A DNA stretch of 64,000 nt from contig CAVVIO010000044.1 in assembly GCA_963748095.1 (NCBI GenBank), forward strand, positions 1-64,000, written 5' to 3'. This DNA is from CAVVIO01 sp963748095. Its GTDB lineage: Bacteria; Bacteroidota; Bacteroidia; Bacteroidales; UBA10428. Positions 38,298-47,551 of the stretch are shown here, piece by piece. Numbering within the stretch: position 1 is the stretch's first letter; each line of letters opens with the position of its first letter. The position numbers and the translations under genes are program-made. The notes under the pieces are model-generated. The model was given only the letters and a program-made list of their open reading frames with translations, ran no database searches and was not told where the DNA came from.

Positions 38298-40214
38298 TTA
38301 TCGCAAAGGTTTCAAACAAGCGGCAAAACCACCCCTGCGCAATAATTTAATTTTCAGGGAACTTGATTTATCAACTACCTGATATTGCGTAGTTAAAGCT
38401 TTATCATGCTCGCCATCTGAAATTAATGTCAGTTTATAGGCAATACCTTCTGGCAGAAAATTAAACGTCAGGGTTTTATTTTTAGGAATTTGTTCTGCAT
38501 TAAGACCTCCGATGTACCATGAATTTCCTTTCCTTCGGGCAATAATTATATCCTTTCCAGGATACCCGTCAACCAGTTTTGTGTCATCCCATGCGTTAGG
38601 TACTTCCATAAGAAAAGTCTTAGCTGCATCGGGCAATTCGTAATAACCTTCGGGACGGTCGGCCATGTGTTGAAAGCCTGATTCGAACACTACACTCAAT
38701 GCCAGTTCGTGGCCGTAGGAGGTAATGTGCGGATATTGCGAGTTGGTAAAAGTTACAGGAGTATAATCCATGGACCCTACCACATTCCGGGTAAATGGAA
38801 GGATTGTGTTAAGCTCAGGCGCGGTCATTGTAAATTCCGGTCCATTATTGTACCATTCGGCACCACGCACTGCTTCCAATGTCATTAGATTTGGATAAGT
38901 ACGGGCCCATCCGCGTGGCACCAGACAACCATGAAAGTAAATCATCATTTTATATTGGGCTGCATCATTTAAAATATCAAGATAATATTTGATCATATCT
39001 TGTTTTTCACTCAGGAAAAAGTCTATTTTAACACCAACAACTCCCATTTTTTTAAGCTTCGAGAACTCTTCCATCCTGCTTTCGTGGGTGAGCATCCGAT
39101 CGCGTGGCGTTGCCTGAACCCATTTAAATGCACCCGAATTGTACCAGATTAAAGGTTTCACACCCTTTGAAAGGATGTATTTCGTTGCATCTTCAATATT
39201 GCCTCCATTGCCCATCTCATCCCATTCCCAGTCGAGTAGCGTATAAGGCCAGTTCATAGCAGCGGCCAGGTCAGCAAATTTGCATACTACCTTAAAATCC
39301 TTAGTGCCATGATTGTCGGACCAATAATTCCATGATGCGATTCCGGGCTTAATCCAGTCTGTATTCTTTATCACAGATGGAGGGGAGACATCTTCAACCA
39401 GTGTCGATTCAACGATGTCAGACAGACTTCCCATAATGATTATACGCCATGGCGACTTCCAGGGAAGTGTAATAGTAGGTTGCGATTCTCCATTCCCGTC
39501 ATTGGGGTCAGGAAAAGTAATTTTATAATTAGATTTTTCGGCAACATTACTAAGTTTTGAACCACAATAACTGCGGTTTACATCAGCTTCATGGAGCAGA
39601 AACCAGCAGGAGCTGTCAACTGCCTGAAAAAGTGCAGGATAAGACCAGTCCTGCTGCTCTACATCATTCTTCGTTACATGATAAAGCCCTTCATTTGAAC
39701 GGTTCCACTTTTCCAACCAACGCTTTGTACCCTTTGGGATATCATAAGAGGTTAGTTCATCTTTCATGACAAAAGAACCTTCCTTATCAGGATATTCATA
39801 ACGGAATGCTACTCCGTCATTATAAGCCCGAAGAATCAAGTTCAATCTAGTCTTGCCCTGGTTTTCAAAAAAGACAACCACTTCTTTTGCTGAATTGCTG
39901 CACTGGGCCTTTTTGCCATGCAATACAGAATATTGTTCTGTTATTAAAAGCGGCTTACCCGCTTTCAGAAATTTAAGTTCCTTCGAAAAATCCTGATCGC
40001 TGCGCGAAAGTCCCAGAGCTATTTGCGGTATCGCCTCACATGTTTTACCGTTACTTACATAATTTACTTTTAAATACCATTCGCCATTGTCAGTATTTTG
40101 CCGGTTGTAAAGCTCAATGTTTATCTTTTGGTTTGGCGAGACTACAGTTACTTTCTGTGAAAACACAGTTATCGTACTTAAAAAAATAAGTCCTGTTATT
40201 ATTTTATATTTCAT
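38298..40214 (-). CDS. GH97 glycosidase, retaining (alpha-galactosidase-like) type
   Basis: The 638-aa protein has a signal peptide (1-19). The N-terminal beta super-sandwich is followed by a TIM barrel (GIASWNYWSDNHGTKDFK, LLDWEWDEMGNGG, GVKPLIWYNSGAF). The strand VVGVKIDFFLSEKQDMIKYY (about residue 396) has an Asp where retaining GH97 enzymes carry their nucleophile; inverting SusB-type glucosidases use Glu at another site. This points to alpha-galactosidase or beta-L-arabinopyranosidase activity. It lies 39 bases downstream of GH95, in the group that attacks galactose/fucose decorations. Confidence 0.9.
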   Translation of the reverse strand: MKYKIITGLIFLSTITVFSQKVTVVSPNQKINIELYNRQNTDNGEWYLKVNYVSNGKTCEAIPQIALGLSRSDQDFSKELKFLKAGKPLLITEQYSVLHGKKAQCSNSAKEVVVFFENQGKTRLNLILRAYNDGVAFRYEYPDKEGSFVMKDELTSYDIPKGTKRWLEKWNRSNEGLYHVTKNDVEQQDWSYPALFQAVDSSCWFLLHEADVNRSYCGSKLSNVAEKSNYKITFPDPNDGNGESQPTITLPWKSPWRIIIMGSLSDIVESTLVEDVSPPSVIKNTDWIKPGIASWNYWSDNHGTKDFKVVCKFADLAAAMNWPYTLLDWEWDEMGNGGNIEDATKYILSKGVKPLIWYNSGAFKWVQATPRDRMLTHESRMEEFSKLKKMGVVGVKIDFFLSEKQDMIKYYLDILNDAAQYKMMIYFHGCLVPRGWARTYPNLMTLEAVRGAEWYNNGPEFTMTAPELNTILPFTRNVVGSMDYTPVTFTNSQYPHITSYGHELALSVVFESGFQHMADRPEGYYELPDAAKTFLMEVPNAWDDTKLVDGYPGKDIIIARRKGNSWYIGGLNAEQIPKNKTLTFNFLPEGIAYKLTLISDGEHDKALTTQYQVVDKSSSLKIKLLRRGGFAACLKPLR

Positions 40215-40253
40215 TTCTAAAATTATAATTTATTCTGTTAAGCAGAAAAGAAA

Positions 40254-42710
40254 TCATTGTTTTGATAATTCAACAACATCCCCTTTTTTCATTGACAAAT
40301 CATACTCGTACACCTTTTTCAGATTCAAAGATGGCCGGGCCGTTTTTGAATGATTTAAAGGAGTTTTTATTTCCGGAGTACTATAAAACGGATTACTGTT
40401 TGGGCCCTTTGCTACCATAAGTCCTTTGCCTTTTAACGGGTAATAGGAACGTATGCGGCAATTTCCATCCAGGTTTGATTTGATCATTAATTTAGAGATT
40501 TCACCGTTTTTCCATTCCAGATCCTGAATTTCAAATCCGCCACGTGCAAGTAATCCCTTCACACTTCCATTTTCCCAGGCATCGGGTAATGCAGGGAGTA
40601 TAAAGACTGCACCGTCATCGCTTTGCAGCAACATTTCAGCAATCCCTGAAGTACAACCGAAGTTACCGTCAATCTGAAAAGGCGGATGGGCATCAAAAAG
40701 ATTCGGATAGGTGCCCCCACTTTCGCTCCATCTTTTCATAGGTGCCGGTTTCAACTGATCAGTAATAAGTTTAAAGGCATGGTTGCCATCAAGCAGCCGA
40801 GCCCACAGGTTTACTTTCCAACCCATTGACCATCCGGTTGATTCATCGCCACGTGCTATTAATGAAGTTCTGGCAGCCGAAAACAATTCAGGTGTTCGGT
40901 ACGGAGATATTTGATTAGACGGAAACAAGCCATATAAATGTGAAACATGGCGGTGATGATCGTTTGGATTGTCCCAATCGTACATCCATTCCTGCAATTG
41001 TCCCCAATGACCAATTTGCATTGGAGGCAATTGTTTTAATGCTACTTCAATTTTTGTTGCAAATTCCTTATCGGTATCAAGTATTTTAGCGGCTTTGATG
41101 GTTTTTGTAAACAGATCGAATACCAGTTGATTGTCCATGGTGGTCCCTGCTGAGATGGAAGACTCCGGGTGTACCGAAGGAGCGTTTTCAGGAGAGACTG
41201 AAGGACATACTACCAGCCATTTATGTTCGGGCTCTTTCACCAGGAAATCGAGGAAAAACAATGAGGCTTCTTTTAACACAGGGTATACCGATTTTAAATA
41301 TTCCTTATCCCCGGTAAATTCATACTTGTTGAATAAATGTTGTGAAAGCCAGGCCCCACCCATTGGCCACATACCCCAGAACGAACCGTCTACAGGGCCG
41401 TTAATCCGCCATATATCCGTATTGTGGTGCAATACCCATCCCTGCGCCCCGTACATATCTTTAGCCGTTTGTTTACCTGTCTGGGAGAGTTCACGCACCA
41501 TCTGTATCAGGGGTTCGTCCATCTCTTCCAGGTTGGTGATTTCAGACGGCCAATAATTCATTTCAGTATTTATGTTCACTGTATATTTGCTGTCCCAGGG
41601 CGGGAAAAGCTGATCGTTCCATATGCCCTGCAGGTTAGCAGGCTGGCCGCCGGGCCGCGATGAAGAAATTAGCAAATAGCGCCCAAACTGAAAATATAAT
41701 GCTACTAACTGAGGATCATTGCCCTTAGCAAACTGATCAACACGGACATCCGTAGGATTTTTAACTGAATCGGTTACACCCAAATTTAGACTTACCCTGT
41801 TAAAATAGTTTTGATAGTCAGCAATGTGATCCTTTAAAGCCTGATCGTAATTTTTTTTCAGGGCATCCTTAAGATATGCCGTTGCCCTTTCATCGGCATT
41901 GGCACTGATATCATGATAATTCTTAAAATTAGTTGCGATCGAAATATAAATAGTGGCAACATCAGCATTGGTAACATTTAAAGTTGTATCACTGGCTGAC
42001 ACCGCACCGCCGGTAGTTAATATTTTAACTTTAGCTTCGAATTGAACATTACCTTTCACTGTTTCATGATCGCTTGTAATACCTGACATAACAAGTTCGT
42101 TATTCCCATTGGTCGAGACATTGACCTTTGAAGGCCTGTCCATATTGGCGGAAAAGCTAACTGAACCTTTTTTATTTGCTGAAATACGGACAATAATTAC
42201 CTGGTCCGGAAACGATGAGAATACAACGGTTTGGTAATTAACCCCATCCGAGGTATACCGTGTTGTAGCAATAGCTTTTGCTATATCCAAATCCCGGTAG
42301 TAGTTGGAATAATTTTCATGTCCCGGGAATAAAAGCCGGAGGTTTCCAACGGTCTGGTAGGGCATCCCCTGGGAAGTTTTGCTGATGAATTTCTGATTAA
42401 CCAGATCCTGTGCTTCCTTATATTTGCCTTCAAAAATTAATTTTCTAACCTCTGGCAATGCTTCTTTGGCATTCGGGTTATCATTACGGTTTGGCTCCCC
42501 GGCCCAAACAGTATTCTCATTGAGCTGAATTACTTCTTTATAAGGATCTCCAAAGACCATAGCCCCCAAACGGCCGTTTCCAACAGGTAATGCTTCAACC
42601 CATTGCCTGGCAGGTTGTGCATACCAAAGCCTTAAAAGAGAATCGCTCTGGGCTGTTGTTTCAATATATAATACCAGACTTAGTATTCCATACAAAATAA
42701 TTTTTTTCAT
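40254..42710 (-). CDS. GH95 alpha-L-fucosidase / alpha-L-galactosidase
   Basis: The start is ATG 42710 (MKKIILYGILSLVLYIETTA is a signal peptide); the upstream ATG 42764 only adds spacer-coded residues. It is about 818 residues: N-terminal beta domain (WYAQPARQWVEALPVGNGRL, GAMVFGDPYKE, NENTVWAGEP), helical barrel (AQGWVLHHNTDIWRINGPVD, NPNDHHRHVSHLYGLFPSNQ, FQIDGNFGCTSGIAEMLLQS) and a C-terminal beta domain. These are clear GH95 signatures. GH95 enzymes remove alpha-1,2-L-fucose or alpha-L-galactose. The fucose permease and oxidation genes in the same locus favour fucose. No missing core motif was noticed. Confidence 0.93.
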   Translation of the reverse strand: MKKIILYGILSLVLYIETTAQSDSLLRLWYAQPARQWVEALPVGNGRLGAMVFGDPYKEVIQLNENTVWAGEPNRNDNPNAKEALPEVRKLIFEGKYKEAQDLVNQKFISKTSQGMPYQTVGNLRLLFPGHENYSNYYRDLDIAKAIATTRYTSDGVNYQTVVFSSFPDQVIIVRISANKKGSVSFSANMDRPSKVNVSTNGNNELVMSGITSDHETVKGNVQFEAKVKILTTGGAVSASDTTLNVTNADVATIYISIATNFKNYHDISANADERATAYLKDALKKNYDQALKDHIADYQNYFNRVSLNLGVTDSVKNPTDVRVDQFAKGNDPQLVALYFQFGRYLLISSSRPGGQPANLQGIWNDQLFPPWDSKYTVNINTEMNYWPSEITNLEEMDEPLIQMVRELSQTGKQTAKDMYGAQGWVLHHNTDIWRINGPVDGSFWGMWPMGGAWLSQHLFNKYEFTGDKEYLKSVYPVLKEASLFFLDFLVKEPEHKWLVVCPSVSPENAPSVHPESSISAGTTMDNQLVFDLFTKTIKAAKILDTDKEFATKIEVALKQLPPMQIGHWGQLQEWMYDWDNPNDHHRHVSHLYGLFPSNQISPYRTPELFSAARTSLIARGDESTGWSMGWKVNLWARLLDGNHAFKLITDQLKPAPMKRWSESGGTYPNLFDAHPPFQIDGNFGCTSGIAEMLLQSDDGAVFILPALPDAWENGSVKGLLARGGFEIQDLEWKNGEISKLMIKSNLDGNCRIRSYYPLKGKGLMVAKGPNSNPFYSTPEIKTPLNHSKTARPSLNLKKVYEYDLSMKKGDVVELSKQ

Positions 42711-42801
42711 AATCCTCAATTTTTCAATACTACTTTTATTTATACATGTCTGCTGAAAATGCACAAGTTAATATATTTTTTCCTTTTTTAATCTTACTTA
42801 C

Positions 42802-42957
42802 TTACGGAACATAATGCCCTTGTTTATCAAATGGAAAGTGAATATATAATCTTTACCATTGATTTCAACTGCTTCTGATTTTAAGAGACTGCATTGATTT
42901 TTCCCTTAGAAATACCATCATGAATAATATCGGTTTGTATAAGAATAGTAGCCGTTT
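42802..42957 (-). pseudogene. Remnant resembling the C-terminus of a GH51 arabinofuranosidase
   Basis: In the 380-base gap between GH2 and GH95, minus-strand frames read TATILIQTDIIHDGISKGKI, NAVS, then LLKSEAVEINGKDYIF, then PFDKQGHYVP and a stop, with two frame changes. The GH51 protein at 20845-22374 reads KTITTDVISDSGEFTGKAEA and TFDKQSQYVP at the corresponding C-terminal place, and the DNA is also similar (GTTTATC-AATG block). A decayed copy of a GH51 3' end is the most likely explanation. The rest of the gap (about 42711-42801 and 42958-43090) shows nothing recognisable. Confidence 0.5.
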
Positions 42958-43090
42958 GCGGACTTCATCCCTGTCAAGTTACACGAAAGTTGAAGCGGGC
43001 TAAAACCCTTGAATTTACTACTGAACCGGCTTTTATTTTTATACATTGTTGTAGCCAGTTATTTTTTCAAATATTCCATTCTTGATTTTG

Positions 43091-46000
43091 TCATCTGAAA
43101 AATGGTTTTATCGAACTTGTGAATTGTATGGTTTGAGGAATGGTTTGATAGTTATTAATCACCCCTATTGCCGTGCATCCTACCCCGGAAGTTTGGTAGT
43201 CGAAATTGAATGTTACACCATCCGATTTGATCAATTGATAGGTGTATTTTGCCTTTGACAAATTTTCGGTGCTGTAATTATAGCAATTAAAATTGAATGG
43301 TTTAGCTGCCGAAAACTCAATTCCGATTCCTTCAGCATTTGTCAGTCGCACATAGCGGTTGTCAGTGCGCAAGCCACAATCCTGAGGAATCAAATACGGT
43401 ACAAACATCGCATCAACTGTCGACTGATAAAGCCCAATACGGTAGCCGGTTTTGCGGTCGGGATAATTCTCCTGCGGCCCACGTCCAAACCATTCAACAT
43501 TTTGCATCTGGTCATCGAAAACCCATTTGGTTCCGATGCGTGGCAACGACATGGGCATTCTTCCATTCGGATTAATCGTGTGCTGTAAACTAATTTCACC
43601 GTCGGGCGAAATCGTATAAATCATCTCATTTTCGAAGCCTGCCCTGCCTGCATTTCCAAAAAGAGCAATTTCACGAATACTGACAATGACATTTTCAGCC
43701 TTATTTTCAACCCGAAATGATTCAAGTTTTGACTTCATATTATCCAGACCGATGGAGTACCATGCAGTGGCAACCATCCTTCCGTAGCCCTCGGTTTTAG
43801 GAAATACATTAACCGAATAAAAGGTCCAGTCGTCCAGTTCGTTCGCCAGAGGGGCACGCCAAACATTGAGTTGCGCTCCCTGTTTCAGCAATTCTGTACC
43901 CATGTATTTCATGGAGTACAATTGTCCATCGGCTTTATTAAAGGTATAATCGAAATTTACTCCGGATACAATCAAATGTTGCTCATTATCTGTCACTTTT
44001 AAAGTATTGGTCTGATGCTGTACCAATTTTTTATCGGCAGGAACAATCCATGGCAATTCCAATTGATCCCAACACAGTTCAAAACCCTTCGGCGCCCATT
44101 GTGTAGTTTCTTTCGAATGAAAACTAACTGTTGCCAAATAGGTTGCACCGGCTTTTAGCTGAGGCTTTGGGATAGGAAGAACGTAGATTTTTTTTGCTTC
44201 CGGTTCAACATCCACCTCCAATTTTCCGGAAGCTATTGATATTCCGTTTTCCTCCAGATTCCAACGTGCTTCAAAGGCATTCGTATTGGTAAAAAAGTTT
44301 CGGTTCTGCACTTCAATTTCCATTTTTTCGGCATTGCTCCACTTTACAGAAATGGGTTGAGCCGACTTTTTCATTTGCCACATTTCAGGCTGCGGAACCC
44401 GATCGGGCCAAATACATCCATAGGTACGCGCGCCAATTCCATAGCTGAAAAACTCGCCTTCGTTTTGCTCCTGTTCAAAATCGAGCCACAAAGCTGCACG
44501 ATTTTTCAAGTCTGGTTTTGCTGCAAATAAATCATTGATTTCAATCGCTTTGGGGAAAATACCCACCTGATCGATAATGGCATCGCACAAATAACCGGAA
44601 GTATGCTGACCCTGTGTCTCGGCATTTTTGCCCACATTAAGAGGAAAAGGGAAATTGGTAATGTTCCCGGTGACCGGTTTTTCAGCCACCTTTTTGTTGT
44701 CGATAAATAGTGATATCGATTTCCCGTTATAAATACCTGCCACATGATGCCAGTTTTGTGTCCAATCTTTGGGTAATACACCACTGACGACTGTTTTTTT
44801 CGAAGTGTAGATTTTCGAAGTGTTGATATAGAACACGAGCGAGTCGGCACCAATTTGCTGCAAACCAAATTGATAGTCTCCTTTGGTGAGCAGTGTTCCA
44901 CCCATTTTCATTAATTCGCGTGGAAAAATCCAAAGCGAAACCGTTAGTTCATCACCCGAGATTTCAATATTTCTATCCTGATAAACTTCCACCCACTGAT
45001 CGTGACCATTCAGATCAATACCTTTTCCATCGTGTCCGGCAACCAGTTTGGCGCGTCCCATGATGTGAGTTGCTACATTGTTTGGTGAAGAATCTGTCAA
45101 TTTGCGAACTGGTTCGCGCAAGCCTGGACTCACGAAATCCCAGATTGCTCCGCCCATGATGCGTGGATACTCGTAAAATACATCCCAATATTCATCCAGT
45201 CCGCCACCGCCATTTCCGGCCACCGAAAGGTATTCGTCCAGAAACGATGGTCGCGGATCAACACTTTCAGGAACCATCCCCACCTGGTTTTTGAGTTCAA
45301 AAGGTGAAGGGTAACGCGGCCCGATAATCTCTTCGCAAGAATGCGCAAAAGCGTTTCCGCCATACATCCAATATCGTGTAGTATCGTATTTCCGTCCTTC
45401 ATCAATCACGGCACAAATATTGTTCCCTTCACCACTTTCATTTCCGGCGCTCCAAAACAGAATACTGGCATGATTACGATCGCGAAGCACCATTCTCCGA
45501 ACACGTTCACGATACATGGGCTCCCATTCAGTTTTATCGCTTAAATATTCAGTTGCATGAGCTTCATCTCCCGTTTCGTCAATAATATACAATCCATATT
45601 CGTCGGCCAACTCCAGATACTTTGAAACTGGCGGATAATGTGACGTCCGGACACAATTGATATTAAATTGTTTCAGTATTTCAAAGTCTTTCCGGATGGT
45701 CGCTTCGTCCATGGTGTGCCCCAAATCGGGATGTTGCATGTGCGAGTTAATGCCATTTAGTTTGATGGCTTTTCCGTTCAGATAGAAAACCTGATGACGA
45801 ATTTCGGTCTCTTTAAAACCAATACGACCGGCAATTACTTCTTCGGTTTTACCTTCGCCGTTGATTAATTCCAGCGTTAACTGGTAAAGATTGGGCGTTT
45901 CTGCGGTCCACTTTTTAGGATTTAATACTTCTGATGAAATAGTAATAATTTGCTTATTATCAGCAGTTATTTGAACTGCATCAGAAGTAAAATTTTGAAC

Positions 46001-46864
46001 CAACAAATTGTCTGAATTATACAGCGAGGCTCGAACCTTGTAGTTCTGTTTATCGGTTTTCGATTGATTATTTACCGTAATCTGCAAATTCAGTTTCGCG
46101 TTCTCATAGTTTTCGTCCAGGTCAGTAGTGGCATACCAGTCGAAGATATGCACATCCGATTTTGCATACAACCAAACTTCGTCGAAAATACCAGCCAGGC
46201 GCCAATAGTCCTGACTTTCGAGATACACACCATCGGAATATTTAATTACGTTAACGGCAATGGTATTTTTTCCTGGTTTCAGGAAACTGGTAACATCATA
46301 TTCAGCAGGTTCTTGCGCACCTTCATTGTAGCCAACTTCCTGTCCGTTGATCCATACAAACGATGCCGAAGCGGTTTTCTCCATGCGCAAAAAAATGCGT
46401 TTGCTTTTCCAATTTGCCGGTATGGTAAATGTTTTGCGATACGAGCCAGTCGGGTTGTATTCGTGCGGAACAAATGGCGGATTGGCGTGAAACGGTTGTG
46501 CAACATTTCGGAACAAAGGATCGCCAAAACCCTGCATTTCCCAGTTGGAGGGAACTGTAATTTCTGTCCATTTCTGATCATTAAAATTTGGTGCGAAAAA
46601 GTTGTTGGGCGTACCTTCGGGAGTATTGGCAAAATGGAATTTCCACCTTCCATTCAACGAAAGCACATTTTCTGACTTCGATTTCTGAAAATTTAATGCT
46701 TCACCAACCGATTTCAAAGGAATACAAACCGTGTGACCTTCAGTCTGGTTGATTTCAAATACCGCTGTATTTTCGATGAAAGGATAAACGTTCGCAAATT
46801 TCGATTGCTGTGCTGAGACTGTAAAACTTGCCAGAGTGATAAATAAACCAACTATTTTTTTCAT
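43091..46864 (-). CDS. GH2 beta-galactosidase (LacZ-type) with internal LamG domain
   Basis: The 1257-aa secreted protein (signal peptide 1-18) is longer than usual LacZ (about 1020-1050). Order: sugar-binding domain (SLNGRWKFHFANTPEG, FRNVAQPFHANPPFVPHEYN), Ig domain, barrel with NGINSHMQHPDLGHTMDEAT, acid/base Glu in LFWSAGNESGEGN (about residue 460) and nucleophile Glu in SFLDEYLSVAGNGGGG (about 550), GGAIWDFVSPGLRE. A LamG/concanavalin-like domain follows (about 605-790; GKGIDLNGHDQWVEVYQD, NWHHVAGIYNGKSISLFIDN), inserted just before FFSYGIGARTYG, then the C-terminal Ig and beta-gal small chain domains. It should release beta-linked galactose. It is the first enzyme gene after SusCD. Confidence 0.93.
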   Translation of the reverse strand: MKKIVGLFITLASFTVSAQQSKFANVYPFIENTAVFEINQTEGHTVCIPLKSVGEALNFQKSKSENVLSLNGRWKFHFANTPEGTPNNFFAPNFNDQKWTEITVPSNWEMQGFGDPLFRNVAQPFHANPPFVPHEYNPTGSYRKTFTIPANWKSKRIFLRMEKTASASFVWINGQEVGYNEGAQEPAEYDVTSFLKPGKNTIAVNVIKYSDGVYLESQDYWRLAGIFDEVWLYAKSDVHIFDWYATTDLDENYENAKLNLQITVNNQSKTDKQNYKVRASLYNSDNLLVQNFTSDAVQITADNKQIITISSEVLNPKKWTAETPNLYQLTLELINGEGKTEEVIAGRIGFKETEIRHQVFYLNGKAIKLNGINSHMQHPDLGHTMDEATIRKDFEILKQFNINCVRTSHYPPVSKYLELADEYGLYIIDETGDEAHATEYLSDKTEWEPMYRERVRRMVLRDRNHASILFWSAGNESGEGNNICAVIDEGRKYDTTRYWMYGGNAFAHSCEEIIGPRYPSPFELKNQVGMVPESVDPRPSFLDEYLSVAGNGGGGLDEYWDVFYEYPRIMGGAIWDFVSPGLREPVRKLTDSSPNNVATHIMGRAKLVAGHDGKGIDLNGHDQWVEVYQDRNIEISGDELTVSLWIFPRELMKMGGTLLTKGDYQFGLQQIGADSLVFYINTSKIYTSKKTVVSGVLPKDWTQNWHHVAGIYNGKSISLFIDNKKVAEKPVTGNITNFPFPLNVGKNAETQGQHTSGYLCDAIIDQVGIFPKAIEINDLFAAKPDLKNRAALWLDFEQEQNEGEFFSYGIGARTYGCIWPDRVPQPEMWQMKKSAQPISVKWSNAEKMEIEVQNRNFFTNTNAFEARWNLEENGISIASGKLEVDVEPEAKKIYVLPIPKPQLKAGATYLATVSFHSKETTQWAPKGFELCWDQLELPWIVPADKKLVQHQTNTLKVTDNEQHLIVSGVNFDYTFNKADGQLYSMKYMGTELLKQGAQLNVWRAPLANELDDWTFYSVNVFPKTEGYGRMVATAWYSIGLDNMKSKLESFRVENKAENVIVSIREIALFGNAGRAGFENEMIYTISPDGEISLQHTINPNGRMPMSLPRIGTKWVFDDQMQNVEWFGRGPQENYPDRKTGYRIGLYQSTVDAMFVPYLIPQDCGLRTDNRYVRLTNAEGIGIEFSAAKPFNFNCYNYSTENLSKAKYTYQLIKSDGVTFNFDYQTSGVGCTAIGVINNYQTIPQTIQFTSSIKPFFR

Positions 46865-46878
46865 GCTCGATTACGTTT

Positions 46879-47133
46879 TTATCTTGATAGAAGACTATAT
46901 TTTTTCTCGAAGATCGACAAAAAAAGTTTGTGCTTTATCTGTTCTGATAGAGAAAAATAGCGCAAAGGTTTGCACTCGTATAACATTGCCCTAAAGCCAA
47001 TTTCACCAATAAGTCCGTCCTTTAGCTTTTTCGTAAATTTCAATTGTGAGTCGGAGAACACAAATCCCTTCTCTTTAAGCTTTTCTTTCAGAAATTTATT
47101 TACAGCTTCTATATGTACTTCTTTAGGTTTCAT
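46879..47133 (-). CDS. Small hypothetical protein, possibly a truncated DUF4304-like gene
   Basis: The 84-codon ORF starts at ATG 47133 (MKPKEVHIEAVNKFLKEKLK, EKGFVFSDSQLKF). The first 45 residues have the shape of the N-terminus of cytosolic hypothetical proteins (helix, then GFxxxxxxxxKxxK). After GEIGF the sequence loses this character, so the gene may be cut and read into unrelated DNA. It has no signal peptide and no link to sugar use. It sits in the 687-base gap between susD and GH2 and may be a relic. Confidence 0.4.
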   Translation of the reverse strand: MKPKEVHIEAVNKFLKEKLKEKGFVFSDSQLKFTKKLKDGLIGEIGFRAMLYECKPLRYFSLSEQIKHKLFLSIFEKKYSLLSR

Positions 47134-47443
47134 GTCAATATTTAATCTTTGTGTACTCAGTCTGTATAATTCTGACTAACGTCAAAGTCTAAACGCTGAA
47201 TATCAGTTATTTAATAAATTGTCAACCTAATCAATTTTACATCTCTTTTCATATCTATATGACGTTTGCTTCTAAAGTCAATGACTCTGGAATAGGGTGA
47301 ATTGGCTACAACGAAGCCGACGGAATATGCTTAACAATACATCGTAAATATCCAGATAAGATAATCACAAACAGACTAATAATCAAAAAAACTGATTGTT
47401 CCATCGCGATTTAACATTGGAATATTTAAATCAAATACCTCCT

Positions 47444-47464
47444 GCCTGAATAAAAAAAGCAGGC
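47444..47464. terminator. Short hairpin with T/A-rich loop
   Basis: GCCTG (47444-47448) pairs with CAGGC (47460-47464) around an A-rich loop. It follows the larger susD hairpin in the direction of transcription. No strong U-tract follows on the minus strand, so its terminator role is weak. Confidence 0.35.
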
Positions 47465-47484
47465 GTTTTGTATATCAGATAAAT

Positions 47485-47528
47485 GATGAGTGTGTTATTG
47501 ATTAAAGAATCTTAATAACACACTCATC
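47485..47528 (-). terminator. Strong hairpin after susD (attenuator/terminator or mRNA stabiliser)
   Basis: GATGAGTGTGTTATT (47485-47499) is perfectly complementary to AATAACACACTCATC (47514-47528), a 15-bp stem, with further pairing inside the 14-base loop (GATT/AATC). It starts 23 bases after the susD stop. PULs often express susCD far more than downstream enzyme genes; partial termination or 3'-end protection by such a stem would do this. No long U-run follows, so a stabilising stem is as likely as a terminator. Confidence 0.6.
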
Positions 47529-47551
47529 TCACCCTAACTAACTAGAAAAAG

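Larger units (their letters stand above)
47134..47551. other. Non-coding gap downstream of susD
   Basis: There is no convincing gene on either strand. The part nearest susD holds two hairpins listed separately (47444-47464 and 47485-47528). The remainder is AT-rich with no recognised RNA family. A promoter for the GH2 gene would be expected here, but no clear -33/-7 pair was identified. Confidence 0.35.

Noticed and set aside
41131..41663. Plus-strand ORFs of 141 and 79 codons
   Set aside because: Antisense shadows of the GH95 gene with no motif.
46064..46675. 203-codon plus-strand ORF inside the GH2 region
   Set aside because: It is antisense to a clearly coding GH2 sequence and has no recognisable domain.
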